From Deltaproteobacteria bacterium (lineage in GTDB: Bacteria; Desulfobacterota; Desulfuromonadia; Desulfuromonadales; BM103), in the NCBI GenBank assembly GCA_024279915.1, contig JAJRRB010000078.1, positions 124,001-188,000 on the forward strand: 64,000 bases of DNA, given 5' to 3'. Below, piece after piece: positions 40,589-51,736 of this stretch. Position numbers and translations under genes: made by a program. The notes beneath the pieces are model-generated. The model was not told where the DNA came from, ran no database searches, and saw nothing but the letters and a program-made list of their open reading frames with translations. Position 1 is the first letter of the stretch, and each line of letters begins with the position of its first letter.

Positions 40589-40745
40589 ATTATTTACCCT
40601 TGATATTCGTTCTAAGAGGCTCAGGCAGTTAAAATTTAAATCGTATAGTGCAACATGCCCCCTATCAGGCTTGCGGGGCTCTGAACGTTTGACGAGACAG
40701 GGAACACGAACTCGCCCGGCATTATGGTTCCAGACTTTTGATTTT

Positions 40746-40780
40746 ACGATTGCTAGCCCCTCAAAGGGGCTAGCAATCGT
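40746..40780 (-). other. 15-bp perfect hairpin between aapJ and aapQ
   Basis: ACGATTGCTAGCCCC-TCAAA-GGGGCTAGCAATCGT. No T-run follows on the minus strand, so it is more likely an mRNA-stabilising or processing hairpin that keeps the binding-protein message abundant than a full terminator. Confidence 0.7.
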
Positions 40781-40813
40781 TCACACCAAGTTTGATTGGG
40801 GAATACTGACGAA

Positions 40814-41851
40814 TTAGCGCATAGGCGGTGAATACATCAGGCCACCGTTGCTCCAAAGCTCGTTAAGAGTTCCTTTACGATCGATGCCAAGGGCACCTTT
40901 GCCGCTACCGATATATTTTTCGTAGTTTTCACCGTAATTACCGACCTGCTTGATAATATTGTAGGCCCAGTCTTTGGAGAGCCCCAACCCTTCATGAAGG
41001 TTACCCTCAACACCAAGCATACGGCGTACATCCACATTTTTTGAACTGGCACGCATTTTGTCAACATTTGCGCTGGTCACGCCTAACTCCTCGGCGTTGA
41101 TCATGGCAAATTCAGACCATCTGACAATGTTGGCCCACTGACTGTCCCCTTGTCTCACCGCAGGCCCTAAAGGCTCTTTGGAAATGGTTTCAGGCAGAAT
41201 CATATGATCGTCAGGCTTTGGAAATGAAATGATATTGGCGGCCAATGATGATTTATCAATCGATACCGCATCGCATCCACCCTTAAGATATGTATCATCA
41301 CGGACATTCCAGTCCTCAAAGGTAACAGCGGTGATATTGAGGTTGTTTGCCCGGCTGAAGTCCGCCAGATTCAGTTCACTGGTCGTACCGGTCGTCACGC
41401 ACACCTTCGCACCCTTCAGTTGGAACGCACTGGTGATACCACTCGATTTGAGAACGGTAAAGCCCTGACCATCATAGAAATTTGGTGTCAGAAAATCTAA
41501 CCCGAGCTGAGTGTCACGTGACATTGTCCAGGTTGCAGTGCGCGACAAAAGGTCAGATTCTCCATTGGCCAGAGCGGTAAAGCGTGCTTGGCTACTAACG
41601 GATTGGAATTCCACTTTGTTTTTGTCGCCAAAAATGGCCGCAGCTACAGCCTCACATACTGCCACATCAAGGCCATACCAGTTGCCCTTGGCATCGAGAT
41701 TATAAAAACCACCCGAAGGAGTGCCAACCTGACAGCGTAAGTGACCACGTTTTTTGACAATATCCAGTGTTTTTCCTGCTGCCGAAGCGGAAACAGGGGC
41801 TGTTATTACAGCAAATGCTACAAACAATGTGAATAGTGTTGAGAGCTTCAT
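40814..41851 (-). CDS. aapJ: General L-amino-acid ABC transporter, binding protein
   Basis: 345 residues with signal peptide MKLSTLFTLFVAFAVITAPV and cleavage after ASA. The core begins KTLDIVKKRGHLRCQVGTPS and contains FTALANGESDLLSRTATWTM, typical of AapJ/BztA, which bind many L-amino acids in the periplasm. ATG 41851 chosen since GGAGGA lies 11 bases upstream and the signal peptide starts there. First gene of the operon. Confidence 0.94.
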   Translation of the reverse strand: MKLSTLFTLFVAFAVITAPVSASAAGKTLDIVKKRGHLRCQVGTPSGGFYNLDAKGNWYGLDVAVCEAVAAAIFGDKNKVEFQSVSSQARFTALANGESDLLSRTATWTMSRDTQLGLDFLTPNFYDGQGFTVLKSSGITSAFQLKGAKVCVTTGTTSELNLADFSRANNLNITAVTFEDWNVRDDTYLKGGCDAVSIDKSSLAANIISFPKPDDHMILPETISKEPLGPAVRQGDSQWANIVRWSEFAMINAEELGVTSANVDKMRASSKNVDVRRMLGVEGNLHEGLGLSKDWAYNIIKQVGNYGENYEKYIGSGKGALGIDRKGTLNELWSNGGLMYSPPMR

Positions 41852-42223
41852 TTCGAGTATCTTCCTCCATTTAAAGAAACTTACTAACAATGTGATCACT
41901 TCAGAAATCAATGATCACCCGAAGCCACTTTCGTGACCACCTGTCTTGATACAAAAAGAAAACATCAGTGGCCTGATCACCTCCTTATGTTTAGCTGACC
42001 TTCCTTCGATTTTGCCCGAAAGAGACTTTTTTGAGAGAGATGGGGGTAGTATCCAGCAAGCATAAACTAATGCTCATTTGAGTACGGCGATCATTTAATG
42101 CATAAGCACTCAAATGATCAATTAAACGGGCACTCGGTTTTGGAAAGAGCCAATTTCTTTTAACACCAGTTTCATAGTTAACAATATAGTACCAGATTTA
42201 AATATTTAAGGCGCATGTATGCG
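41852..42223. other. Upstream region of aapJ with inverted repeats
   Basis: No gene. TCATTTGAGT (42074-42083) and ACTCAAATGA (42108-42117) form a perfect 10-bp inverted repeat 24 bases apart, a candidate operator. TGATCAC is repeated at about 41893, 41922 and 41974. The left end of the comM fragment begins at 42224. Confidence 0.55.
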
Positions 42224-42343
42224 TATATGCGTTTGTTCAAGGTGGCTCGCACCATTGCTGATCTCGCCGAGAGTGAAGAGATCGCCACCAATCATCTGGC
42301 GGAAGCGATTCAGTATCGTTCTCTTGATCGTCCAGCGACATGA
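42224..42343 (+). pseudogene. 3'-terminal fragment of comM (diverged duplicate)
   Basis: 40 codons ([20 protein letters not shown]...) matching the end of comM at 35947-36066. Over the first 108 bases only six positions differ, all C/T, four of them synonymous; the last three codons then differ. The fragment has no comM start and is not a gene. It marks a duplication boundary. Confidence 0.93.
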
Positions 42344-42552
42344 TCAAGTCATTCGATAGTACAAGAGAAATTCGCAATCGGTAGCGAGACACGGATTACA
42401 CGGATGAACGCGGATTTTGAAGCCAAACATCCTAATCTGTGTAAATCAGCTTTGATTCGTGTCCAAAAGGTTTCAAGTCCAAAGAGGGTTAGCTTGGTCT
42501 GACTGCTGCCCTTCTGTTGACAAAAGGCACACATTGAAGTAGCGTGAATATT
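42344..42552. repeat. ACACGGATT-type inverted repeat tract
   Basis: GACACGGATTACACGGATGA near 42389-42408 and, in the opposite sense, AATCTGTGTAAATC and GATTCGTGTC near 42432-42470. The whole forms a long imperfect hairpin of a kind seen dispersed in many genomes; one copy here. Confidence 0.45.
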
Positions 42553-42822
42553 ATGAGTAGATTTGACTGGAGTGATGAGAAGAATGAGTTGCTTGAGCGT
42601 ACACGTGGAATCTGTTTCGAAGATGTACTCGTATGTATCCAGAACGGGGATGTCTTGGGCATTATTCGGCATCCCAATCAAGAACGTTACCCACATCAGA
42701 ACATCATCGTTCTTACTGCCGATGGATATGTGTGGCTCATCCCTTATGTGCAATCGGAAGGGATTCGGTTTTTAAAAACCATCATTCCAAGTCGGAAGGC
42801 AACCCAGGAGTATCTGCCATGA
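42553..42822 (+). CDS. Toxin of type II toxin-antitoxin pair, BrnT/DUF4258-like
   Basis: 89 residues beginning MSRFDWSDEKNELLERTRGI. The opening FDWxxEKN and the core VLTADGYVWLIPYV recall BrnT-like RNase toxins. A GTG three codons earlier is a possible start; the ribosome-binding site is weak. Stop TGA overlaps the antitoxin ATG (ATGA). Located beside the duplicated comM end, a common kind of place for such modules. Confidence 0.65.
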   Translation: MSRFDWSDEKNELLERTRGICFEDVLVCIQNGDVLGIIRHPNQERYPHQNIIVLTADGYVWLIPYVQSEGIRFLKTIIPSRKATQEYLP

Positions 42823-43103
42823 AAAAGAATCCAATGCAACTTGATAAGGAAGAACTTCAGATCTTGAGTGATTTTGAACAAAGTGAATTTCAGAGTATCA
42901 GTAACTTCAAAGCTGAAAAGCTGGAGCTTGAGACCGCTGCCCGCAATTCTCTTCAGAAAGACAAACGAATCAATATCCGCATCTCTTCCCGCGATTTGGA
43001 ACGTCTTCAAATGAGAGCCGCAAGGGAAGGTGTCCCCTATCAAACTTACATTTCCAGCTCCTTGCACAAACTGGTGTCGGGTCGGCTTGTAGAGGAAAAG
43101 TGA
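42819..43103 (+). CDS. Antitoxin of the pair, ribbon-helix-helix-like
   Basis: 94 residues. Acidic/helical N-terminal half and a C-terminal RINIRISSRDLERLQMRAAR region resembling CopG/BrnA ribbon-helix-helix, followed by GVPYQTYISSSLHKLVSGRL. Start overlaps the toxin stop. Likely neutralises the toxin and represses the operon. Confidence 0.7.
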   Translation: MKKNPMQLDKEELQILSDFEQSEFQSISNFKAEKLELETAARNSLQKDKRINIRISSRDLERLQMRAAREGVPYQTYISSSLHKLVSGRLVEEK

Positions 43104-43221
43104 TGGGGTCTGTTTAGATTTTCAGCAGTTCATGATCAAGCAGCACAGGTGGAACGACACAGAGACAACAACATCCTCTGTTCTGCTTGGTCGTCTCTCT
43201 TAATTATGATATTTTGCCGCT

Positions 43222-44958
43222 ATGGGTGATTCTCTTCTGCCATTACTGACAGCAATTTCTTTCGTCTTCCTCGGTGCTCTGGTTGGCGGGCGCCTGGCAT
43301 CAGTTTGCCATATTCCTCGAGTCACCGGCTATCTGCTGACCGGCCTCCTGATTGGCCCATCATTCGCCCATCTCACCAATTTGCCCGTGTTGCTGCCCCC
43401 AGAGATTCTGCTCGAACTTCGCCCTCTCTCCGAAATGGCATTGGCTCTGATCCTGATGCATATCGGCGGTCTTTTTGAGATTCGCCACCTCGATCGTTGG
43501 CGGCATCGCATCCTGCTCTTTTCTGCGAGCGAAATCTTGCTGACCTTTTTTCTGGTCTTCGGCGCTGTTCTCACTGTCAATCTTGCTTTCTTGCAGAAGG
43601 TGGTGCCTGGATTGACTCTCTGGCAGACCTCTCTGGCCTTTGCTTTTTTCCTTGGCATTATTGCCGTGGCCACGGCTCCCGCTGCGACCTTGATGGTTAT
43701 TCGTGAATACGAGGCCGAAGGCCCGGTAACCAGCGTGGTGTTAACCCTGGTCGGTTTCAATAATCTGGTTTCTGTACTCGGCTTTGCTGTCCTGGCGCAT
43801 ATTTTTATCTTTCCGGGTGAGACTTTTGCTGTGCTGGTCATGCGCATGGGCGGGCCGATTCTGGTGGGTGCATTTCTAGGTTTTGCTATGTCGGTCTGGG
43901 CCCAGCGTCTGGAACTACCAAGTGAGAACAAGATCCTGATGCTCGGCGGGGTTGCTATCAATGTTGCTATCTGCAGGGCGTTACAGATTGACCCTTTGCT
44001 GGCGAGCATGGTGCTGGGGATGACCCTGGCGAACAGCTGCCCGCGCTGGCCTCGGCTGTAGAGCGATATTCGCCAGGTTGATTACCTGCTTTACGTGGCT
44101 TTTTTCGTGCTGGCTGGAGCTAGCCTGCATCTTGAGACCTTAACGCATCTTGGTCTGCTTGGTGTTGCCTATGTTGTTGCCCGAACTCTCGGTAAGTGGC
44201 TGGGAGCTGCTATCGGTGCTCGCCTCGGCAACTTCGGGCCTAACGAAAGGGCCTACATTGGTTTGACCATGATGGCTCAAGCCGGTGTTGCTATTGGTCT
44301 GGCCAGTCAACTGGCCCTTCATTGGCCGGTCGGCGGCAAGCTTCTGGAAACCGTTGTACTTGGTTCTGTAGTGGTCTTCGAACTGGTCGGCCCCCTCGCG
44401 GTACGCCACGGTCTGGTACGTTCCGGTGAGGTGCCGATCCTCGCGTTGTTGCAGAAGCGAGCTCCGGTGAGTGCCTTGGAGGGGATGCATAATGTTGTGC
44501 ATCATTTTCGTAGTTCTTTGGGAGTGCCGGTTGGTCACCGGCTTGAGGATCCAGGTGATATCCTGGTGCGGCATATCATGCGGCAGAATGTGGAGACGGT
44601 GCTGCACAGCACCCCGTATTATGCACTTCTCAAGCATATTGCTCACAGTCGCTATGATCGTTTCCCTGTGGTTGATGATGGCGACCGTTTTATTGGTGTC
44701 ATTGATTACACGGAAATTCGTAATTTGCTTTTTGAGCCCGCGCTGGTGCCCTTGGTCGTCGCCGGTGATCTGACCGCTTCGGCACCGTACTGCTTGCGGC
44801 CAGATCAACCTCTGCGTGAAGCCTTGAAAATCTTGCAGTTGCATCGCAATATCAGTTATTTTCCGGTTGTTGACAGCAATGATCCGCAAAAGCTGGTCGG
44901 CATTCTCAACCAGAATGATGTGCTGGCCGCCTTCCGTCGGCTGGGGCAGGATGCGTAA
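43222..44958 (+). pseudogene. CPA2-family cation/H+ antiporter with CBS domains, in-frame TAG
   Basis: The frame is open to a TAG at 44059-44061 (codon 280) and then continues unbroken to 44958, giving about 578 residues if read through. The part before the stop has the Na_H_Exchanger helices (GYLLTGLLIGPSFAHLTNLP); the part after it continues them (QVDYLLYVAFFVLAGASLHL) and ends with two CBS domains (about residues 450-575; YDRFPVVDDGDRFIGVIDY, ISYFPVVDSNDPQKLVGIL). CBS domains usually sense adenine nucleotides. The sequence just around the stop (PRWPRL*SDIRQ) is unlike the family, so a pair of small indels rather than a point change is possible. Two fragments or an assembly error are the alternatives. 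Confidence 0.8.
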
Positions 44959-45092
44959 AGAGTTCCAGGTGCGAGCCTGCCGCGCTCGGAAAACTTTGCT
45001 TGAGGTCAGCACAAAGACAGGAAATATGTAGACCTGTCCCCTTCCCCTGTAGTAGATGTCTCTTCGAAACTTAGACGTACCGGAGGTTTATT

Positions 45093-45530
45093 TTGATACC
45101 TAAGCAATTTCGTATTCACATTGTGCTCATCATTGCTGCTGTTTTTATGATTGTTTATCCGATCCTTAGCGAAAAGCCGGATTCGGAGAAGGCTGAAAAA
45201 GCGACTGTTGTTGCGATGGAGTTCCTGCAACTAATTGATGCTGAAAAGTACACAGAGAGCTGGCAGATGGCGGCAGATATGATGAAAGAGCAGGTAACTG
45301 AGAAAGACTGGATTGAGAAGCTGACCACGGCGCGTACTCTGTCCGGATCTTTGGTCGAACGTGTGGAAGAGAGTGTTAATTACTCCACTTCGGCCAAGGA
45401 TAGTCCGGAAGGTGAGTATATTGCGTTGACCTTTGCTTCAAAATACCAGAAGGCTGCGAGTGTTTCTGAATATGTAACTGTGATGGTTGAAAATGGTCAT
45501 TGGAAGGTTGCTGGTTACTTTATCCAGTAA
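45093..45530 (+). CDS. DUF4019-like exported protein
   Basis: 145 residues. One N-terminal helix (IHIVLIIAAVFMIVYPIL) and a domain with FLQLIDAEKYTESWQMAADM and VTVMVENGHWKVAGYFIQ, the DUF4019 pattern. The start is TTG 45093 with GGAGG seven bases upstream. Function unknown. A terminator follows. Confidence 0.8.
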   Translation: MIPKQFRIHIVLIIAAVFMIVYPILSEKPDSEKAEKATVVAMEFLQLIDAEKYTESWQMAADMMKEQVTEKDWIEKLTTARTLSGSLVERVEESVNYSTSAKDSPEGEYIALTFASKYQKAASVSEYVTVMVENGHWKVAGYFIQ

Positions 45531-45548
45531 TTCTACAAAGATATCGTT

Positions 45549-45589
45549 ACTAAAAAAGCGGACCGCATAATGCGGCCCGCTTTTTTAGT
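45549..45589. terminator. Bidirectional terminator
   Basis: ACTAAAAAAGCGG-CCGC and GCGG-CCGCTTTTTTAGT stem between convergent DUF4019 and purA genes. Confidence 0.9.
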
Positions 45590-45620
45590 AATCGAGAAAA
45601 TCCAGCATCAGACGCTATTG

Positions 45621-46940
<1,320 letters not shown>

Positions 46941-46951
46941 TTAGAAAGAAG

Positions 46952-48229
46952 CTAAATTTGAAATTGACCCGATTCGATTGATGCGAGTGTTACACTGATT
47001 TCTTTGCTATCCAGCGTATGAATCAGGGTTAGTTTTTCTGCCGAGTCGTTACACACCAACAGGTAACGATAATGCATGCGTCGAGCATAGTCGAGACTTG
47101 CAGTCTGATCACGTTCAATAATATCTCTGGCCACTGAGTAGCCATGATTGCGTAAGGTCGCAGCCAGACGCTGGGCTGGCTCCTTGTCCCGCTCTGACGA
47201 GAAGAGCAGAATGTCGGTTCCCTCCTCAGCGCGTTCGTCAAGGATCCTGTCGAGCGCAAAGAGCAGGTTGTAGAGATTAAAGGCGAAACCTGTGGCCGGA
47301 GCAGGGAAACCGTAACGCTCGGTCAGGCCATCATAACGGCCGCCGGAGCAGACAGCTCTGCCGAATCCGGACAGGAAACCCTGAAAGATCAGCCCGCTAT
47401 GATAATCGAAACCGCGCATTTCACCAAGGTCTAAAGTGATGTGTTCCTCAACACCGTAGACGGTGAGGACTTCAAGAACCTTTTCCAGATTGTCCAGAGC
47501 CTTTTGCGAGGCGGAGTTGGTGATCGCCTGGCGAGCTTGAGCAAGAACCTCGCGACCGCCATAGAGCCTGGGCAGGGCGAGTAACTCCGTATGCTGCTGA
47601 TCAGTCAACGGCAGTTCTTTGAGCAGCTGCTGTAACCCGGAGACGTCCTTAGCCGAAATGGCTGTGCGAACCGCAAGGAACTGAGCTGAATTGAGGGGCA
47701 AGTCATCCAGAATGCCACGCAGGAATTCAACCTGACCGATATCGATAGTAAACTCGGTGGCACCGACAGCCTGTAGACATTTTACGGCCATGGCGATCAT
47801 CTCGGCATCAGCTTCAGGGCCGCTGAGACCGATCAGCTCCACACCGGATTGAAAAAACTCTCGATCTTTGCCGAGGCGCTGTTCGGTGTGACGCAGCACG
47901 CGACCGCTATAACAGAGTCGAAAGGGTAGCGGCATCTCGCGCATACGGGTCGCGGCAATCCGTGCTATCTGTGGGGTGATGTCGGGTGGGAAGGCAACCA
48001 GACGACCGGTCTGGCGATCATCAAAACGAAAGGTTTTTTCGCGAAGGTCCGTTCCCAGGCCGAGCTCAAGTACCGCAAGGTCTTCGAGAACTGCGGGTGC
48101 TACGGGACGGAAGCCCCATGACCGGTAGATGCTACGCAGAGAGTTTTGCAGGTAGTCAAGTTTTGCAGCCTTGACCGGCAGGAAATCTTTTACGCCGGTG
48201 GGCAGTCGCGTTTCGATGGTGTTAGGCAC
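46952..48229 (-). CDS. hisZ: ATP phosphoribosyltransferase regulatory subunit
   Basis: 425 residues, a class II histidyl-tRNA synthetase-like fold (LPTGVKDFLPVKAAK, RLCYSGRVLRHTEQRLGKDR, GRAVCSGGRYDGL). Paired with short-form HisG in histidine synthesis. It lacks the HisRS anticodon domain. Start chosen at GTG 48229, since it has AAGGA upstream and lies just after the serA stop; the open frame reaches 48280 inside serA. The serA-hisZ-purA order suggests one operon. Confidence 0.9.
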   Translation of the reverse strand: MPNTIETRLPTGVKDFLPVKAAKLDYLQNSLRSIYRSWGFRPVAPAVLEDLAVLELGLGTDLREKTFRFDDRQTGRLVAFPPDITPQIARIAATRMREMPLPFRLCYSGRVLRHTEQRLGKDREFFQSGVELIGLSGPEADAEMIAMAVKCLQAVGATEFTIDIGQVEFLRGILDDLPLNSAQFLAVRTAISAKDVSGLQQLLKELPLTDQQHTELLALPRLYGGREVLAQARQAITNSASQKALDNLEKVLEVLTVYGVEEHITLDLGEMRGFDYHSGLIFQGFLSGFGRAVCSGGRYDGLTERYGFPAPATGFAFNLYNLLFALDRILDERAEEGTDILLFSSERDKEPAQRLAATLRNHGYSVARDIIERDQTASLDYARRMHYRYLLVCNDSAEKLTLIHTLDSKEISVTLASIESGQFQI

Positions 48230-48251
48230 GATCTTAAGGTCCTTAATGGAT

Positions 48252-49835
48252 TTATAAAACAATCTGGTTTGCGGCGACAATGTGTTGATGGGCTCGCAAT
48301 TTTTCTAGAGTTTCATCCGGAATGCAACTGTCAATATTAATCATGGAGATCGCCTGGTTGTCGACCGATTTGCGGGTGAGGTTCATGCCGGCGATATTAA
48401 CACCCGCATCACCGAGTACCTGGCCGACAAAACCGATGATGCCGGGGCGGTCTTCATTGAACAACACCAGAATATGACCGTTGGGCAAGGCTTCTACGTT
48501 GCAGCCGTCAACCCGGACGATACGATAGTCTTCTTCACCGAACATAGCTCCACAGATTGAATGGACTCCGTCTGTGCCAACGACTTCCAGACGGATCATG
48601 CTGGCAAAGCCACGATTGGTCTGACTGCGGGTTTCCGTCACGCGGATGCCGCGTTCCTTGGCCAGATGCGGAGCGTTGATGTAGTTTACCTCGGAGCCGA
48701 CCATCGGCTTCAACACGCCTTTGAGGGCGGCCATGGTTAGTGGCTCGGTGGGGTGTTCATTGACTGTGCCGGCATATTCGAGGCGGACTTCTTCCAACCC
48801 TTTGCCATAGAGTTGTGCCTGGAATGAGCCAAGCCGTTCCGCCAGGTCTATGTGTGGTCGCAGGGTTGCGAGCAGATCCGCACTGATTGATGGTACGTTC
48901 ACTGCGTTGGTGATGATGCCTGTGTTGAGAAAGTCGACCACCTGGGTCGCAGCCTGAACTGTCACATTAATCTGGGCGTCGCGAGTGGACGTACGTAAAT
49001 GTGGAGTGCAGATGACCTGCTCCAATCCAAGCAGGGGGTTGTCCGCCAGAGGTGGTTCCTTGGCAAAAACGTCGATTGCCGCTCCGGCAATGTGCCCCTT
49101 TATAATTGCCTCCGCCAGAGCTGCTTCGTCGATCAGGCCACCGGTTGCGCAGTTGATGATATGGCAGCCGGGCTTAACCTTTGCCAGCGTTTCGGCATTC
49201 AGGGTGTTGGCTGTTTCCGCATTGAGGGGGGTGTGGAGGGTCAAAAAGTCAGCGCGAGCCAGTAAGTCATCAAGGTCAACCTGTTCGGCACCAAGGACAC
49301 GGATGGCGTCTTCAGTAAGATATGGGTCGTAAACAAGCGGTTTCATCTTCAGAGAGGTTGCCCGCTCGATAACCAGACGTCCAATTTTACCGGCACCGAT
49401 TACGCCGAGAGTCTTGCCAGCAACCTCTATTCCAAGGAAGTGCTCCGAATCCCATTGTCCGCTTTTGGTTGACTGGCTGGCAGCAGGAATCTGCCTGGCC
49501 AGCGCAAAGAGCATGGCAATAGTGTGTTCCGCTGTCGTGGTTGTACTGCCGAAGGGCGTGTGCATAATGACGACCCCCTTACGGTTGGCCGCCTCCAGGT
49601 CCAAATTTCCGGTACCGACACCAGCACGGCCTACGGCCTTGAGCTTGTTGGCGGCCTGAAAAACTTCCTCTGTGACCTGTGTGCCGCTACGGACAATCAG
49701 CGCATCTGCCTCAGCAACCGCCTCAAGTAACTGCGCGGGTGTCAGCCCTGGCTGATAGTCAAGCTCGATGCCCTCTGCCTGTTCCAGGACTTGAAGGCCT
49801 TCAGTAGGAAATTTGTCAGCAACCAGTACTCTCAT
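48252..49835 (-). CDS. serA: D-3-phosphoglycerate dehydrogenase
   Basis: 527 residues, the long form. NAD site GVIGAGKIGRLVIERA (about residue 145), catalytic Arg-Glu-His region (TPHLRTSTRDAQINV), an allosteric substrate-binding domain and a C-terminal ACT domain (ILVLFNEDRPGIIGFVGQVL) for serine feedback. ATG 49835 gives the family start MRVLVADKF. Confidence 0.96.
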   Translation of the reverse strand: MRVLVADKFPTEGLQVLEQAEGIELDYQPGLTPAQLLEAVAEADALIVRSGTQVTEEVFQAANKLKAVGRAGVGTGNLDLEAANRKGVVIMHTPFGSTTTTAEHTIAMLFALARQIPAASQSTKSGQWDSEHFLGIEVAGKTLGVIGAGKIGRLVIERATSLKMKPLVYDPYLTEDAIRVLGAEQVDLDDLLARADFLTLHTPLNAETANTLNAETLAKVKPGCHIINCATGGLIDEAALAEAIIKGHIAGAAIDVFAKEPPLADNPLLGLEQVICTPHLRTSTRDAQINVTVQAATQVVDFLNTGIITNAVNVPSISADLLATLRPHIDLAERLGSFQAQLYGKGLEEVRLEYAGTVNEHPTEPLTMAALKGVLKPMVGSEVNYINAPHLAKERGIRVTETRSQTNRGFASMIRLEVVGTDGVHSICGAMFGEEDYRIVRVDGCNVEALPNGHILVLFNEDRPGIIGFVGQVLGDAGVNIAGMNLTRKSVDNQAISMINIDSCIPDETLEKLRAHQHIVAANQIVL

Positions 49836-50005
49836 GGCATGGGTCCGTAGTCGTCGGGAAAAAGTCTTATGCACAGTTGATAATTCAACATAGCAACCTA
49901 GCAACCGACCTCTCCTCTGTCAAGATGAAAGGCCGGTGTTGTAAGGGTTGAGCAGCTACATTTATGTCGACTTGCTAACGAATCAATGCTGCTTTCGTGA
50001 CGGTG

Positions 50006-51514
50006 CTAATTGCTGCGTTCTGCCAGCTTTTGCAGAAAGGCCACCAGTAGTCGGACCCCAACTCCTGTGCCGCCCTTGGGAATGTAGGGCTGGTTTTGGT
50101 CGCGCCAGGCGGTTCCGGCGATATCGAGATGTGCCCAGCGGAAGTCGCCGGCAAATTTTTTCAGGAAAGCTGCGGCTGTAATCGTTCCGGCCGCTCGTCC
50201 GCCGGTGTTTTTGACGTCGGCAACATCACTCTTGATCTGCTGATCATAATCATCCCAGAGCGGTAATTGCCAGAGTCTTTCACCGCTTTCCTCTCCGGCA
50301 TTCAATAGCGATTGCACAAGCTTTTGATCGTTGCCGAGGATCGCTGTTGCCTGATGTCCCAAGGCAATGATAGAGGCTCCGGTCATGGTGGCTAGATCGA
50401 CAACCAGTTTTGGCTCGTATCTTTTTACATAAGTCAGGGCATCGGCAAGGATCAGACGTCCTTCGGCGTCAGTATTGAGAACTTCAATCGTCTGGCCAGA
50501 CAGACTGGTCAGAATATCGCCGGGTCGATAGGCGGTTGCCGATGGCATATTCTCTACGGTTGGTACAATGCCGATCAGGTTGATCGGCAACTCCAACAGT
50601 GCGGCAGCCAGCATGGTGCCGATGACGGCTGCCCCGCCTGCCATATCCATCTTCATCTCGTCCATCTTTTCGCCGGGCTTCAACGAAATTCCCCCGGAAT
50701 CAAAGGTCACACCTTTGCCGACCAGGGCAACAGGCGCCTCGTCCTTACTGCCGCCGTTATGCTCAAGGATAATCAGGTGTGGTTCACGCGCGCTGCCCTG
50801 GGCAACACCGAGCAAGGCACCAAGACCCTCTTTGGCTAATTCTTTTTGGCCAAGGATTTTGCATTTCAGGCTGCTTTCGTTGGCAGCCACCTGGGCCTGC
50901 TCAGCAAGATAGGTGGGCGATTTGATGTTGCCTGGCGCATTGACCAGGTCGCGTGCAAGTATGACTGCCTGACAGATCTTTTGGGCGGTCGCCAAGGCGA
51001 GTTCGCAGGCTTGCTTCTCGCTGGCATTGTCGATCAGCAAGGTGATCTCTTTGGGTAGTTTGCGCGACTTTTTAGCCTTTTCGCCGAGGAATCGATCGTA
51101 GCGATAACTGGCAAGAAGAATACCTTCTGCGGTAGCCTGAATCTGTGCTGTAAGCTCATTGTCTTGCGCATCGAGCGGTAATTTGAAGGCTGCTTGTTCC
51201 AGCTTTTTCTCGATCACCTGCTGCATGGCACTGCCTGCGGCCTGACGGATCTTTTCAAGGGAACTCTCTGCCTTTGCTCCGAGACCGATCAAAAGAACAC
51301 GTTCCAAGGGCAGGTGACCGGCAGGCTGAAAAAGGATCTTCTCACCGCTTTTGCCGGTGAACTCATCGTTGCGCTGGCTCTGGTGGAGCAGGCCACCCAG
51401 CTTTTGGTCAAGCTCTTTCAAGAGAGGATCAGAAAGGCCTTTTTCATAGACACCAATCACCAGACAGGCGGTTTTTGTTTGCAACGGGGCTGCTTTGCGA
51501 ATCTTTATATCCAT
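50006..51514 (-). CDS. pepA: Leucyl aminopeptidase
   Basis: 502 residues. Signature NTDAEGRLILADAL and metal ligands in GKGVTFDSGGISLKPGEKMD. A di-zinc peptidase of the cytosol; in E. coli it also binds DNA. ATG 51514 has AAGGAG at good spacing; a GTG one codon earlier is possible. Confidence 0.96.
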   Translation of the reverse strand: MDIKIRKAAPLQTKTACLVIGVYEKGLSDPLLKELDQKLGGLLHQSQRNDEFTGKSGEKILFQPAGHLPLERVLLIGLGAKAESSLEKIRQAAGSAMQQVIEKKLEQAAFKLPLDAQDNELTAQIQATAEGILLASYRYDRFLGEKAKKSRKLPKEITLLIDNASEKQACELALATAQKICQAVILARDLVNAPGNIKSPTYLAEQAQVAANESSLKCKILGQKELAKEGLGALLGVAQGSAREPHLIILEHNGGSKDEAPVALVGKGVTFDSGGISLKPGEKMDEMKMDMAGGAAVIGTMLAAALLELPINLIGIVPTVENMPSATAYRPGDILTSLSGQTIEVLNTDAEGRLILADALTYVKRYEPKLVVDLATMTGASIIALGHQATAILGNDQKLVQSLLNAGEESGERLWQLPLWDDYDQQIKSDVADVKNTGGRAAGTITAAAFLKKFAGDFRWAHLDIAGTAWRDQNQPYIPKGGTGVGVRLLVAFLQKLAERSN

Positions 51515-51736
51515 CACGAATTCTCCTTAAAGTTTATGGCAAGTATGCGAACCTTTTCATGATAGGCCGATTTATTTCATTTGGCCAGAAATGGATGCTG
51601 TGGAAAGAACCTTTTTATTGTTGAGGGCGTCAATCGCTTCTTTACTAATTTTGGAGGTTTTGACATTTTACAGGAGGTCGCTAAACTGTTAACAGTTTGT
51701 CTTTTATTTGTGCTTATTGGGTTTTAGGAGGTTGCA

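Noticed and set aside
44059-44061. TAG in the antiporter as a pyrrolysine codon
   Set aside because: Pyrrolysine is known mainly from methylamine methyltransferases; the residues around the stop are disturbed, which fits a lesion better.
44140-45012. 290-codon frame antisense to the CPA2 antiporter
   Set aside because: Shadow frame; the plus strand has clear CBS domains here.
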